Of a stretch of 64,000 bases of DNA, positions 1 through 11,633 are shown one piece after another. The stretch comes from Zeugodacus cucurbitae (taxonomy: Eukaryota > Arthropoda > Insecta > Diptera > Tephritidae), in assembly GCF_028554725.1 (NCBI RefSeq), contig NC_071672.1, positions 8,382,501-8,446,500 of the forward strand, given 5' to 3'. Position 1 is the stretch's first letter. Every line of letters begins with the position of its first letter. Position numbers and translations under genes: made by a program. The notes beneath the pieces were generated by a model. That model was not told the DNA's origin, made no database searches, and worked only from the letters and a program-made list of their open reading frames with translations.

Positions 1-449
1 TATTATTGTATTATTTATTGCGGTCTTATTCGGACTTTGAGACTGTGTATCTTATCGTGAGAAAGAATTTTCGTTCTCTATACATATATAATATAATTAT
101 TAATGTAAGGACGATGTTTCTTCTTGTATTTGTTAAACTTTCAAATAATATCATTTTTTATACATTTTACTTTATTTCAATGCATATAGTGTATATATCT
201 TTTTTTAAGAGTATATACGTTTTTCTCTTGATTTGAAATTAATAATTTCAATTCAATTATTTTTCATTTTATTTCATATATGATATGAAAGTATTCGAGC
301 GTAATAATATAAATATTTAACTTTATTGAATTTTATTCTTTACCCACATATATTTTATGTGAATAGAAGAACAAACCCCAAAAAAAGTTAAATTAAAAAA
401 AAAAAACGGCTACATTATGTTAGGTATAGAAGAATAATCTCAATTAATA
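1..449. other. AT-rich non-coding DNA
   Basis: Very AT-rich sequence with homopolymer runs and no credible coding region; the one short open frame near the start has AT-driven composition and no recognisable motif. It is not part of the duplication that begins near 450. It could be rDNA spacer or general heterochromatin; nothing here decides. Confidence 0.5.
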
Positions 450-837
450 ACATTTCATTATTAACAAAATTATTTCTATTTAAACCAACTGTAGCAAACC
501 AGGAATAAATTTTTTTGCTCTCATTTATATATTACACTTAAATACTTTTATATTTATATGAAAATAATTTTCATATAAGTACTAAGTATGCAATTTCATA
601 CAAGTATTAAAATTTTCATACAAGTACTAATGTCGAAGTTTCATGCAACATATATGTTTTCTGCCACGTACACCTCATCAACCCGAAATCGTATGGAGAA
701 AATCTTTTTAACCATATAAAAGTTTTAAATTCATATATACACAAGTAATTTATATCATTTTCTATGAGCATTATGCTTATAAGAAATATTACAACATCAA
801 AAATAGCTTAACATTTATTTTTTTTTTTAAATTTTTT
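450..837. repeat. AT-rich leader of a segmental duplication, copy 1
   Basis: This stretch is nearly identical to 30909-31288. In both places it runs straight into the 66-bp satellite and then an S element, so it is the left end of one duplicated block. It contains scattered tatatgaaaa and tacaagtatt motifs that look like degenerate satellite monomers. No gene is visible. Confidence 0.8.
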
Positions 838-3800
838 GTACTTATATGAAAATTATTTAGTTGTATGAATTCATACACTTAGTACTTATATGAAAATTAG
901 TATCTATATGAAATTTATTAAGTATTTATATGAAAATTATTTAGTATTTATATGAAAATTATTTACTTGTATGAATTCATAAACTTAGTATCTATATGAA
1001 AATTATTTAGTATTTATATGAAAATTTTTAACTTGTATGAATTCATTAACTTAGTATCTATATGAAAATTATTTAGTATTTATATGAAAATTTTTAACTT
1101 GTATGAATTCATTAACTTAGTATCTATATGAAAATTATTTAGTATTTATATGAAAATTATTTACTTGTATGAATTCATAAACTTAGTATCTATATGAAAA
1201 TTATTTAGTATTTATATGAAAATTTTTTACTTGTATGAATTCATAAACTTAGTATCTATATAAAAATTATTTAGTATTTATATGAAAATTTTTAACTTGT
1301 ATGAATTCATTAACTTAGTATCTATATGAAAATTATTTAGTATTTATATGAAAATTATTTACTTGTATGAATTCATTAACTTAGTATCTATATGAAAATT
1401 ATTTAGTATTTATATGAAAATGTTTAACTTGTATGAATTCATTAACATAGTATCTATATGAAAATTATTTAGTATTTATATGAAAATTATTTACTTGTAT
1501 GAATTCATAAACTTAGTATCTATATGAAAATTATTTAGTATTTATATGAAAATTTTTAACTTGTATGAATTCATTAACTTAGTATCTATATGAAAATTAT
1601 TTAGTATTTATATGAAAATTTTTAACTTGTATGAATTCATTAACTTAGTATCTATATGAAAATTATTTAGTATTTATATGAAAATTATTTACTTGTATGA
1701 ATTCATAAACTTAGTATCTATATGAAAATTATTTAGTATTTATATGAAAATTTTTTACTTGTATGAATTCATAAACTTAGTATCTATATGAAAATTATTT
1801 AGTATTTATATGAAAATTTTTAACTTGTATGAATTCATTAACTTAGTATCTATATGAAAATTATTTAGTATTTATATGAAAATTATTTACTTGTATGAAT
1901 TCATTAACTTAGTATCTATATGAAAATTATTTAGTATTTATATGAAAATTTTTAACTTGTATGAATTCATTAACTTAGTATCTATATGAAAATTATTTAG
2001 TATTTATATGAAAATTATTTACTTGTATGAATTCATAAACTTAGTATCTATATGAAAATTATTTAGTATTTATATGAAAATTTTTTAACTTGTATGAATT
2101 CATTAACTTAGTATCTATATGAAAATTATTTAGTATTTATATGAAAATTTTTGACTTGTATGAATTCATTAACTTAGTATCTATATGAAAATTATTTAGT
2201 ATTTATATGAAAATTTTTTACTTGTATGAATTCATAAACTTAGTATCTATATGAAAATTATTTAGTATTTATATGAAAATTATTTACTTGTATGAATTCA
2301 TAAACTTAGTATCTATATGAAAATTATTTAGTATTTATATGAAAATTTTTTACTTGTATGAATTCATAAACTTAGTATCTATATGAAAATTATTTAGTAT
2401 TTATATGAAAATTTTTTACTTGTATGAATTCATAAACTTAGTATCTATATGAAAATTATTTAGTATTTATATGAAAATTTTTTACTTGTATGAATTCATA
2501 AACTTAGTATCTATATGAAAATTATTTAGTATTTATATGAAAATTATTTACTTGTATGAATTCATAAACTTAGTATCCATATGAAAATTATTTAGTATTT
2601 ATATGAAAATTTTTAACTTGTATGAATTCATTAACTTAGTATCTATATGAAAATTATTTAGTATTTATATGAAAATTATTTAGTATTTATATGAAAATTT
2701 TTTACTTGTATGAATTCATAAACTTAGTATCTATATGAAAATTATTTAGTATTTATATGAAAATTTTTTACTTGTATGAATTCATAAACTTAGTATCTAT
2801 ATGAAAATTATTTAGTATTTATATGAAATTTTTTTACTTGTATGAATTCATAAACTTAGTATCTATATGAAAATTAATTAGTACTTATATGAAAATTTTT
2901 TACTTGTATGAATTCATAAACTTAGTATCTATATGAAAATTATTTAGTATTTATATGAAAATTTTTTACTTGTATGAATTCATAAACTTAGTATCTATAT
3001 GAAAATTAATTAGTACTTATATGAAAATTTTTTACTTGTATGAATTCATAAACTTAGTATTTATATGAAAATTATTTAGTATTTATATGAAAATTTTTTA
3101 CTTGTATGAATTCATAAACTTAGTATCTATATGAAAATTATTTAGTATTTATATGAAAATTTTTAACTTGTATGAATTCATTAACTTAGTATCTATATGA
3201 AAATTATTTAGTATTTATATGAAAATTTTTAACTTGTATGAATTCATTAACTTAGTATCTATATGAAAATTATTTAGTATTTATATGAAAATTTTTGACT
3301 TGTATGAATTCATTAACTTAGTATCTATATGAAAATTATTTAGTATTTATATGAAAATTTTTTACTTGTATGAATTCATAAACTTAGTATCTATATGAAA
3401 ATTATTTAGTATTTATATGAAAATTATTTACTTGTATGAATTCATAAACTTAGTATCTATATGAAAATTATTTAGTATTTATATGAAAATTTTTTACTTG
3501 TATGAATTCATAAACTTAGTATCTATATGAAAATTATTTAGTATTTATATGAAAATTTTTTACTTGTATGAATTCATAAACTTAGTATCTATATGAAAAT
3601 TATTTAGTATTTATATGAAATTTTTTTACTTGTATGAATTCATTAACTTAGTATCTATATGAAAATTATTTACTTGTATGAATTCATAAACTTAGTATCT
3701 ATATGAAAATTATTTAATATTTATATGAAAATTTTTAACTTGTATGAATTCATTAACTTAGTATCTATATGAAAATTATTTAGTATTTATATGAAAATTT

Positions 3801-4125
3801 TTAACTTGTATGAATTCATTAACTAAGTATCTATATGAAAATTATTTAGTATTTATATGAAAATTTTTTACTTGTATGAATTCATAAACTTAGTATCTAT
3901 ATGAAAATTATTTAGTATTTATATGAAAATTATTTACTTGTATGAATTCATAAACTTAGTATCTATATGAAAATTATTTAGTATTTATATGAAAATTTTT
4001 TACTTGTATGAATTCATAAACTTAGTATCTATATGAAAATTATTTAGTATTTATATGAAATTTTTTTACTTGTATGAATTCATAAACTTAGTATCTATAT
4101 GAAAATTAATTAGTACTTATATGCA
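838..4125. repeat. 66-bp satellite array, about 50 copies
   Basis: A tandem array with a strict 66-bp period, seen for example from GAATTC sites at 973, 1039 and 1105. Each unit is three 22-bp monomers: two of the agtatctatatgaaaa type and one diverged monomer carrying the palindrome tatgaattcata. Variants (gaattcatt or gaattcata, ttttta or attatt) alternate through the array, as expected from unequal exchange. A few units have lost or gained a monomer, for example near 2660 and 3660. It encodes nothing. Confidence 0.95.
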
Positions 4126-4167
4126 AATATATCACCATGTGGTTTCGGCTCTTCGCAAATAGGGACA
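4126..4167 (-). repeat. Partial 28S-derived satellite unit and R1 target 14-mer
   Basis: The 66-bp array passes into the end of a 28S-derived unit (tgtggtttcggctcttcg) and the 14-mer cgcaaatagggaca at 4154-4167. The switch occurs at a shared tatatg motif, so microhomology may have joined the two repeats. Confidence 0.8.
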
Positions 4168-4940
4168 AATGTGGATTTGTTTTAACGTATGTACCTGCCT
4201 GTGAAGGCCTTACCATACGTGTATTCAAAAACACAAATGGATTAATACAATGCGTCAATCAGCGCCCTGTATTTGTAGCTATGCACACTTCCAGTACCAA
4301 TTGGCGTGTGGTATGGACACACTTATGCCACCTTGGTAGGGCCGAGGCCCATCTAAAACCTCTGCCGTACTTTGGGTCCGGCACCCGGTTGGTTGCAACT
4401 CCACACCGAGAAGCCAAAGGCCCTCTGCCTGCATTTAGGTTTAGAAACCACAGCCACCACGATACTCCCCGAAGGGCCGTAACCCAACGAGCAGGCGGAA
4501 ACCGAAGCCTCCTGGGCTCCTGCTCCCCGTGGCACCGAGTTTAAGTCTCTGGTAAGACTTTGTAGCCGAAGCTACTTCCAGTTGAGCCTTTCTATACTGC
4601 TCTGCACTGGTAGGCAATTGTGGCTTGAACACAATTGCCCTTTTTGAAAGGAGTAACCAATTCCTTTTTGGAAAAAGCTAAATCAAAAAGATAACATAAT
4701 TCCGTTCAAGCCATGAAATATATTATCTAGCACGTATAGATAACAGCCTGAGTATCAGCCATTAGCATCAGCCTGTTATCTATTTGTGCATGTTTGGATT
4801 TTAGTCGCCTCTTACGACAGGCATACCTTACCTCGGGCATATTCTCGATCCAAACCCGCAGGACCTGATGGGATTTTAGTCGCCTCTTACGACAGGCATG
4901 CCTTACCTCGGGCATATTCTTTACCCGTACCCGCAGGGTA
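4168..4940 (-). mobile_element. S1: 773-bp non-autonomous R1-like element
   Basis: The element is bounded on the left by cgcaaatagggaca (4154-4167) and on the right by gcaaatagggaca (4941-4953). Its 3' part (4168 to about 4600, minus strand) is a diverged version of the 3' UTR of the A and B elements here, sharing blocks such as ccgtactttgggtccggcac. Its 5' part (about 4600-4940) is unrelated to A and B. It holds two tandem modules of about 74 bp with the core gtcgtaagaggcgac, a long hairpin (agataacag pairing with ctgttatct) and a 10-bp perfect inverted repeat (4613-4622 with 4630-4639). No ORF1 or ORF2 remains. It is best read as a short element retrotransposed in trans by R1. A full-length parent is not in the window. 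Confidence 0.75.
4489..4525 (-). other. Predicted 3' UTR hairpin of S1
   Basis: On the minus strand gagcagg (4519-4525) pairs with cctgctc (4489-4495). An inner stem ggaggc/gtttcc closes a ttcg loop (4503-4506). The corresponding hairpin of A2 is at 11634-11668. The outer stem differs between S and A by a compensatory T-A to C-G change, which supports selection on RNA structure. Confidence 0.65.
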
Positions 4941-5136
4941 GCAAATAGGGACAGTAGGAATCTCCTGAATTCCTTTTTGCGCGTCACTAATAAGATGACG
5001 ATGCATTTGGCTACGTAAATAAAATCATTTTTATGCCCGCCGTTTAACCAAACTTAGTTTTTTTTATATGCAAATATACGTGGTTTCGGCGTTTTGGCTC
5101 TTTATATGTGGTTTCGGCTCTTCGCAAATAGGGACA
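4941..5136 (-). repeat. 28S-derived satellite unit
   Basis: One unit, ending with the 14-mer cgcaaatagggaca at 5123-5136. The part reading gtaggaatctcctgaattcc through atgcatttggctacg and gcccgccgtttaacc aligns colinearly with the genuine 28S at 25141-25265, with many substitutions. It separates S1 from A1. Confidence 0.85.
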
Positions 5137-5642
5137 TCTAAAGCCAATATTAACGTGAGTACCTGCCGACGACGGCCTTACCTCACGGTGCTCAAAAGCA
5201 CAGCGGATCAAATCAATGCGATGATCAGCGCCCCGAAAAATGCAATGCATTATTCAGTACCAATTGGCGTGTGGAATGGACACACTAACCACCTTGGTGA
5301 GGTTCGAGGCCTATCTAAAACCTCTGCCGTACTTTGGGTCCGGCACCCGGTTGCAATGCAACTCCACATTGAGTGACAAATATCACTCTCCCCGCATTCG
5401 GGTATTAAACCACAACCACCACGATACTCCCCGAGGGGCCAGTCCGCACGAGTAGGTTGGAGCGAACTCCAAGGGCTCCTACTCCCCGTGGTACCAGAAT
5501 TAAGTCTCCGGTCAGACCTCGTAGTTGAAACTACTACCAGTTGAGCTTCCATACTGCTCTGGACTGGTGACCAGGGGTTGGACCCCATTCTCTCATCCAA
5601 TACACACACAATACACACACCATTCACACAAAGAAACTATAC

Positions 5643-8638
5643 TTAGTTTCCAGCTAATTGTCTTCGCCGCTTAAACACCTCACGCGCAAACACACCAAAT
5701 AATTCTAATCGTTCGGCATCCCAACTAGTGGAGATCACACCACTAACATCTAACCGTCCATCAGTCCAACTAATCCCCATACCCCCAAGGTCCCTAATGT
5801 CCGAGTACATCGGGCATTCAGCAATAACATGCACCCAATCCTCAACACGCGCCCCACACATACATTCCATTCCATCAGAGAGGCGCCTCTGATGCAAAAA
5901 AGCATTCAAAGGCCCATGCCCCGTAAGTAGGAAACCCAGACTCAGACAGAATCTGAAATCTGGGTTTTCGCCAACAAACCCAACATCCCGAATGTACTCA
6001 TAAGTCACACGACCGTTAGGACTATTATCCCAACGGTCTTGCCACCTACTCCTAACCCTGTCATCTAGAAGCCTCTTGCTTCCTAGATATCCCAACCTCT
6101 CCACATCATCGTCAGAAATCCATTCATTCCGCAGCAATAACACACTCAAACCCCTCCTCAACCTGAAAGAAACAGCACGCTGTAAAACAATCAGGTCAAG
6201 AGGGGGCACACCCAATAAAACCTGAAACGCATCCGTAGAAACGGTGCGACATACAGGCAAACAGGCAAGCATCATGCAACGCTGTATAGAAAGAAGTTTT
6301 CGATGACCCGAAACCATCGTAGCCACCTTCCACCATATAGGAGATCCATAAGTGGCACAGGCCACAAACAAACCTCGATATATGGAGCGAACAGCACGAC
6401 GCCCGAGACCCCAATCACTCCGTAAAACGCGCCTGACACTACCAACAATCGCCTGCAGCCGCCGCTTCACATTCACTAAGTGTGGAGTAAAACACATTCT
6501 TTCACTCATGGTCAACCCCAGATATTTGACTTGCGTCACATACCTGATGCTGACCCCATTCACACGGACAACCGGTGGACGCCCCGGTGACAGTCTACCC
6601 TTTAAGAGCATTGTCACCGTTTTATCCATCGATATGTCAACCCCCACACCCACACCCCAATTATGAGCAATCTCCAACAATTGCCCTCCTACCCTTTCAA
6701 TCTCAGACCTCGAACAGCCTTCAACTAAAAGAAGCAGGCCATCCGCATACGCACAACACCTGCAGAGTGGTTCGAGCTGCCCAAGCAGTGAGTCCATCAT
6801 GAGGTTCCAAATATATGGACCACAGATGGAACCCTGCAGGCAGCCACGAACAACTCCAATCTCCACACTCCCATTCATACCAACGATAGAGGCTTTCCTG
6901 TCCGAAAAGAAGCTCCGCCAGAGACTAATTTCCGAACAGTTAAGTTCCTCTAGCCGTTGAATCACACGATCCCAGATTAGGTAATCAAACGCCCCCTTGA
7001 AGTCAACAAATATGCCAAGGACATATTTGTTGGTATTCTCCCTCACAGCATTCTGAACATACATCCAGGCATCTTCTACACTGCGTCCTTTCCTGAACCC
7101 ATACTGCCTATTCGACCTCAAATCCCGCGTTAGCTCCTGAAGCCGTTACACCATAACTCTTTCCAGCACTTTTCCAAGCACTGGAAGGAGACTGATGCCC
7201 CGATAAGAACGAGGATCACTCCTGATCTTATCAGGAGACTTCAGGAGAGGAACAACCCTGGCACTTTTCCACTCACGTGGAAAATATCCCTCACAAATGC
7301 ACTTATCATAAATGACCTCCAAGTATTCCGGAATGAACTTCCACAAGCATTTGCACATCTCTCCGTTCAGACCATCAAAACCTGGAGACCGTTTAGACCT
7401 GACCAGGCCAAAGGCATATCCCAGCTCCCCATCATCTAATGGAGGAACAGGTACCTCATGTGCATGTCACCAACACGAAGAGAGGTGATATCCTCCCTCT
7501 TACGACCCCTGCAGATCTTATAGACCTGACCCCAGGGGTCATCCCTATTGTCATTCACAAAACTCCTCCACTCTTCTTCTTTAATTTTCACAATCATATC
7601 TTTATATTCATTCATCGCACAACTAAAATCATACCTAAACTGGGACAGCCTGTCAGAATTGAACCGCCGAGCACGTTGAAACTTTCGTCTCAACCGCCGG
7701 ACAGTCCTCCTCTTCAAGGTTAACTCATGCGTCCACCACTTAATTTTTCTAACCCTAAAACTTCCACACTTCCTGAACAATCTGTCATTCACACCCCACA
7801 CCAACTCACACAGCCGAGCAATTTGCTCATCCACTTCCAGATCATCAAACACTCTAAGCGGTATTTCTAACACCGCTTCCCTTACACTCTGTCCATATCG
7901 GTTCCAGTCAATACCAGAGGTACGCCATCGCCGCAATGGACTCACACACACCAAAGGAGGGGAACGAGGAGCAACCACAATTTGGATCAAATTATGATCA
8001 CTCAGACCCCACCCTCCTCTAACCTCCCACTTAAAATCAAACACTCTACTTGCTGCCTCATTCATAAGCGTCACGTCAATATCACTCACACCCCTAGGCC
8101 CATCAAACGTATACCACTCACTCGGCTCATTCAGAATGTGAAGGCCCTTAGCCAACACCCATTCATTCATTACCTCGCCTCGAACGTGGCTTTGATATCC
8201 AGGCGAATGTCTAGATACCTTACTAAACCACATCGAGGACGAGGCATTCGCATCCAACCCTAGGACTAATGGGCTACCACTCGCCAGAAGTAGTAACTTA
8301 TCCATATAGCCCAGGTAGGGCTCTAGGGGCTCGCTAAATTTGCAATACAAACTAGCGACAATCATTCTACCGAACTCCCCCTCTATAGACACACACACCC
8401 CCTGTTGTGACGAATCCAAGACTACACAATCGTAGCCGGAATCATTCACAACTATTGCAGCATTAACCCCAAGGTCCGTAAAGACCCTAAAACCTCCAGG
8501 AAGACCCCGAACCACAAAATTGGTGGCGTAAGGCTCCTGAAGTAAGGCAATGCCACACCCCCCCTCAATCATACAACCCCCCAACTCACACATAACGGCA
8601 TACGACCCCTGACAATTAAGCTGAAAAACCCCCCCCAT
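5643..8638 (-). pseudogene. R1 ORF2 (endonuclease/reverse transcriptase), disabled copy A1
   Basis: This copy of the 1024-residue ORF2 carries three separate lesions compared with A2. A 79-bp deletion at about 7466/7467 shifts the frame between endonuclease and RT. A stop replaces Glu524 (TTA on the plus strand at 7146-7148). The second catalytic Asp of YADD is changed to give YADG, and Pro627 in the QGS block is Leu. The N-terminal APE-type endonuclease (LLQEPY, SDHN) and the C-terminal zinc motif are still readable. ORF2 normally nicks the 28S target and primes reverse transcription of its own RNA. This copy cannot make that enzyme. Confidence 0.92.
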
Positions 8639-10107
8639 CAGTGTCTGGAGAGGGCACGCTCAACAACGCCACAGTAAATCGGGCAAACAGCTGACATCAT
8701 AAGATGCCCAGCTGGCCTACCCTTAAATGCACAGTTGCGACAATGAGGGGCATTACCACAACCGGCAGCTCTATGTCCTTCTTGACCGCACCGCCTACAA
8801 ACATCTGATTTGGCCCTACACTCAGCCACTCTATGGTCAAAACCCATACACCGGAAGCAGCCAGCAACTGGGCTATCCGGTCGAACCCTGAAGGAGAACC
8901 ACTTTATGTAGCACCTTCCCGCCTCCAAAAGGGCGGACATTAATTTGTCCGACCCCTCAAGGACAACGTTGGTGCTACCATCAGCAGCCACCTTCCAGGG
9001 CCGACTGACCATCCGCACATCTGACTTTCGTGCCTCAGGGCTGATGTCCTGAAGGTTCAACCGAAAGAGCTCCTCCATGAAGTCATCATGGGAGATTTCG
9101 GTGTGAACCCCCTGAACCACAACCCGCGGACCCAACTTCCGGTTCACACTCACATCCAACCCCACCTCCCCGAACTTGGCATTATTCGCCACCTTTTCCC
9201 TCTCTAAAACAGAGGGGGTGCGAATAACCACCCCACCACCCTTAATCGGCTTCACCTCGTGTACACGCACTCCGAGGGAAGGTCCCACCTCCTTCACGAC
9301 CTTCTTAATCACCTCCTTAGAGGAGGTGGTAGGGGCCTTGCTTCTCACCACCACCGACCAAGTCTCAACCGGCTTCGGCAATGCCGGAGCAATCGCCTCC
9401 AACACTGGCGCTGGAGGCGCACGCACCGACTCAGCCGGAGCCAAACCCACAACCGACCTCTTCGATTGGGGAATAGATCCCCCACAACCCCCCCTGAGAG
9501 CGTCAACCTGACCGCGAAGATGGGCATTCTCGGTTACTACCGTCATCAGAAGCGCCTCGTACTTCGAGGCAAGCTCCATCAGCCCCTTCGCAGTAGTGAC
9601 CTCAAAGTCTACAACCCCAAACACCAATGCGTTTAATTCCGCCGTCACTGCCTTCATGGCAGCAACATGGCTAATAGCGCCTCCCCCAACCACACCACCA
9701 TTTTCACCACCCTCCTTAACAGCGCTAACAGGACACTCCTTTGCAGAAGTACCCTTAATGCGCTTCTTCCCCTTAATCCTTACTACACCTCCACGCTTGC
9801 TAACAATAGGGTGGACAACCACTTCTTCAGCGGTGTCACCCATATCAGCACAACTACTCCCATCCCCTAACATCACCAACGATGGCGATCCTTTCCTAAC
9901 CTTCCTACGCGGCGGGGACCCAACCGAAGGTCCAGTACCTTCATCAGCCGACGAGGTCTCCACTGCTAACGCTAGCTCTTTCCCCTCATTCCCAGCAGGG
10001 TGCTTAGCCCTTCTCCTCCGTGAGGGAAGCATTTCTACTTCCGGCCTTTCACCAGGCAGGCTGATCCGCCGGCAAAACACTGGCACAGAAGCCACTCGAC
10101 CAGACAA
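8638..10107 (-). CDS. R1 ORF1 nucleic-acid-binding (gag-like) protein, copy A1
   Basis: An intact frame of 489 residues. The N-terminus is basic and Ser/Gly-rich. A helical, probably coiled-coil stretch lies around residues 150-200. A conserved middle domain follows (beginning ETWSVVVRSKAPTT), then three cysteine clusters near the C-terminus: C-X2-C-X4-H-X4-C at about 417-430 and 437-450, and a longer C-X2-C-X8-H-X6-C at about 456-475. This layout is typical of R1-clade ORF1, which coats element RNA. Its stop overlaps the ORF2 start as TGATG. Differences from A2 include Glu to Val in GVEDFEV and Ile to Lys in RIGSPS. Confidence 0.9.
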   Translation of the reverse strand: MSGRVASVPVFCRRISLPGERPEVEMLPSRRRRAKHPAGNEGKELALAVETSSADEGTGPSVGSPPRRKVRKGSPSLVMLGDGSSCADMGDTAEEVVVHPIVSKRGGVVRIKGKKRIKGTSAKECPVSAVKEGGENGGVVGGGAISHVAAMKAVTAELNALVFGVVDFEVTTAKGLMELASKYEALLMTVVTENAHLRGQVDALRGGCGGSIPQSKRSVVGLAPAESVRAPPAPVLEAIAPALPKPVETWSVVVRSKAPTTSSKEVIKKVVKEVGPSLGVRVHEVKPIKGGGVVIRTPSVLEREKVANNAKFGEVGLDVSVNRKLGPRVVVQGVHTEISHDDFMEELFRLNLQDISPEARKSDVRMVSRPWKVAADGSTNVVLEGSDKLMSALLEAGRCYIKWFSFRVRPDSPVAGCFRCMGFDHRVAECRAKSDVCRRCGQEGHRAAGCGNAPHCRNCAFKGRPAGHLMMSAVCPIYCGVVERALSRH

Positions 10108-10644
10108 GACTTGGAACAGCTGCTCTCAAGACACGTGTGACTGAACGCACTGAAGGAACTAACTATAAGAATAGAATCGTCCAGTAGCTGCTACCACCTA
10201 AGCAGTCGATTACTGCGAAATCGCAAGGGCACAACCCACAACTCCAGCCAACGGTCTGGAACTGGTCACCCAATAAACCGCCGGACAGAACAAAGTCCCC
10301 GTAACGGCTCCAAGCCAACCGATGTGGAGCTGAACCAAATCGCACTGTAGGTCAAAGGTTAACAGCTACGAACGCAGTCTAAACAAAAATCAGCACCTTC
10401 AACACTCGGACAGACACCGGCACCCTTTGAGCAAAACCTGCCCAATCCCCCCGGAAACAAGTGGCAACTCAGTACCAGACACTCGACACAACACTCACTG
10501 GCAGAAAAACCAAAAAGCAGAAAAACAACAAACACAGAAAACACTGAGACTCTATGAGAGTCAGCACCCACGCTAACAATGTGGGTAAACCACGTAAACC
10601 CCAAAAGGTACTACCTAACACGCGCCTACACACACAAAACTACT

Positions 10645-10738
10645 GTGCTCAAAAACACCTGTGCTCGAAAACACCTGTGCTCGAAAACACCTGCGCACGA
10701 AATCACCTGTGCTCAAAAAACACCTGTGCTCAAAAAAC
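10645..10738 (-). repeat. 16-bp minisatellite in the A1 5' UTR, 6 units
   Basis: Tandem units of gtgctcaaaaacacct and variants lie in the long 5' UTR. The A copies carry 6, 7, 5, 7 and 8 units (A1 to A5), so the array expands and contracts. Repeated 5' UTR motifs can be promoter elements in retrotransposons, but nothing in the sequence proves that here. Confidence 0.85.
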
Positions 10739-11307
10739 AACAAACGAAAAACAAATTACGTCACACAAAAAACACTTGCTCAAACAAATTTTCTTTTCAC
10801 AAACACAAATTCAAATTCCCAAAAATACACTCAACTACACGTATATAAATAAACACCTGCCGCAATGTAAAAATTTTCAAAAGCCAGCTATGATATGCAC
10901 ACACAAACTAACAAATGAGAAAATATACATACAATTGTATATATATTCAAACACTTGCAGTAATGTAAAAATACACAAAGCCAACTACAGAAAAAGTATA
11001 CACGTACTGACAAACTTTATCTACACATACAATCGAACATATATTGAAAATGAAAATTTTTTATGAAAAAGACACATATATACACACACGTATATATTAA
11101 TATACTAATGCGTAAATATGTATGCAAATGCGCTAAAAAAAAACTACCACAAATCACAAACTAATACACAAATACTCAAAATGAATGTACTTACATCCAA
11201 TGCTGAGGGCTCCCACACAAAAAATACCAATTCACACAAAATTCACGACACGGAAAACGCACAGAAACGAAAACACGTCTGAACAATCTGAAATTCTGCA
11301 ATCGAAT

Positions 11308-11320
11308 GCAAATAGGGACA
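11308..11320 (-). repeat. 13-bp target sequence between A1 and A2
   Basis: The only sequence between the 5' end of A1 (aatcgaat) and the 3' end of A2 (tctaaag) is gcaaatagggaca, the R1 target duplication. It marks a head-to-tail junction. Confidence 0.9.
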
Positions 11321-11633
11321 TCTAAAGCCAATATTAACGTGAGTACCTGCCGACGACGGCCTTACCTCACGGTGCTCAAAAGCACAGCGGATCAAATCAA
11401 TGCGATGATCAGCGCCCCGAAAAATGCAATGCATTATTCAGTACCAATTGGCGTGTGGAATGGACACACTAACCACCTTGGTGAGGTTCGAGGCCTATCT
11501 AAAACCTCTGCCGTACTTTGGGTCCGGCACCCGGTTGCAATGCAACTCCACATTGAGTGACAAATATCACTCTCTCCGCATTCGGGTATTAAACCACAAC
11601 CACCACGATACTCCCCGAGGGGCCAGTCCGCAC

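Larger units (their letters stand above)
5137..11307 (-). mobile_element. R1-clade element A1, full length but dead
   Basis: The element runs from its 3' end at 5137, next to a target 14-mer, to its 5' end at 11307, next to gcaaatagggaca (11308-11320). It has a 3' UTR of about 500 bp, ORF2, ORF1 and a 5' UTR of about 1.2 kb. No poly(A) tail is present and the 3' end is precise, as in site-specific R1 elements. Three ORF2 lesions make it inactive. Its 5' neighbour is the 3' end of A2, with only 13 bp between. Confidence 0.93.

Noticed and set aside
838..4125. Telomeric repeat or telomere-specific retrotransposon array
   Set aside because: The head-to-tail R1 arrays resemble fly telomere retrotransposon arrays at first sight. 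However, the target junctions are 28S-derived, the elements lack oligo(A) 3' tails, and the 66-bp satellite is not a telomeric repeat.
4137..4544. Open frame of 135 codons on the plus strand over S1, repeated over other S copies
   Set aside because: It lies antisense in a 3' UTR with a conserved RNA fold, matches no known domain, and S3 and S6 carry indels that alter or shorten it. Its recurrence follows from element copying.
4790..4940. CRISPR-like array from two direct repeats with a spacer
   Set aside because: There are only two modules, in a fly genome, inside a mobile element.
4168..4940. HDV-like ribozyme at the 5' end of S elements
   Set aside because: Small stems are present, but I could not form the nested double pseudoknot by eye, so I report only structured modules.
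5250..5627. 125-codon minus-strand frame in the A 3' UTR, open in every A copy
   Set aside because: It is in the sense direction after the ORF2 stop and is conserved, but so is the whole young 3' UTR. The corresponding frame is not maintained in B or S. The RNA structure explains the conservation better.
9596..10144. 182-codon plus-strand frame opposite ORF1 in each A copy
   Set aside because: It is a shadow of the GC-rich ORF1 on the other strand. The composition is Thr/Pro/Ser-rich from complementing Gly/Val/Ala codons and it has no domain.
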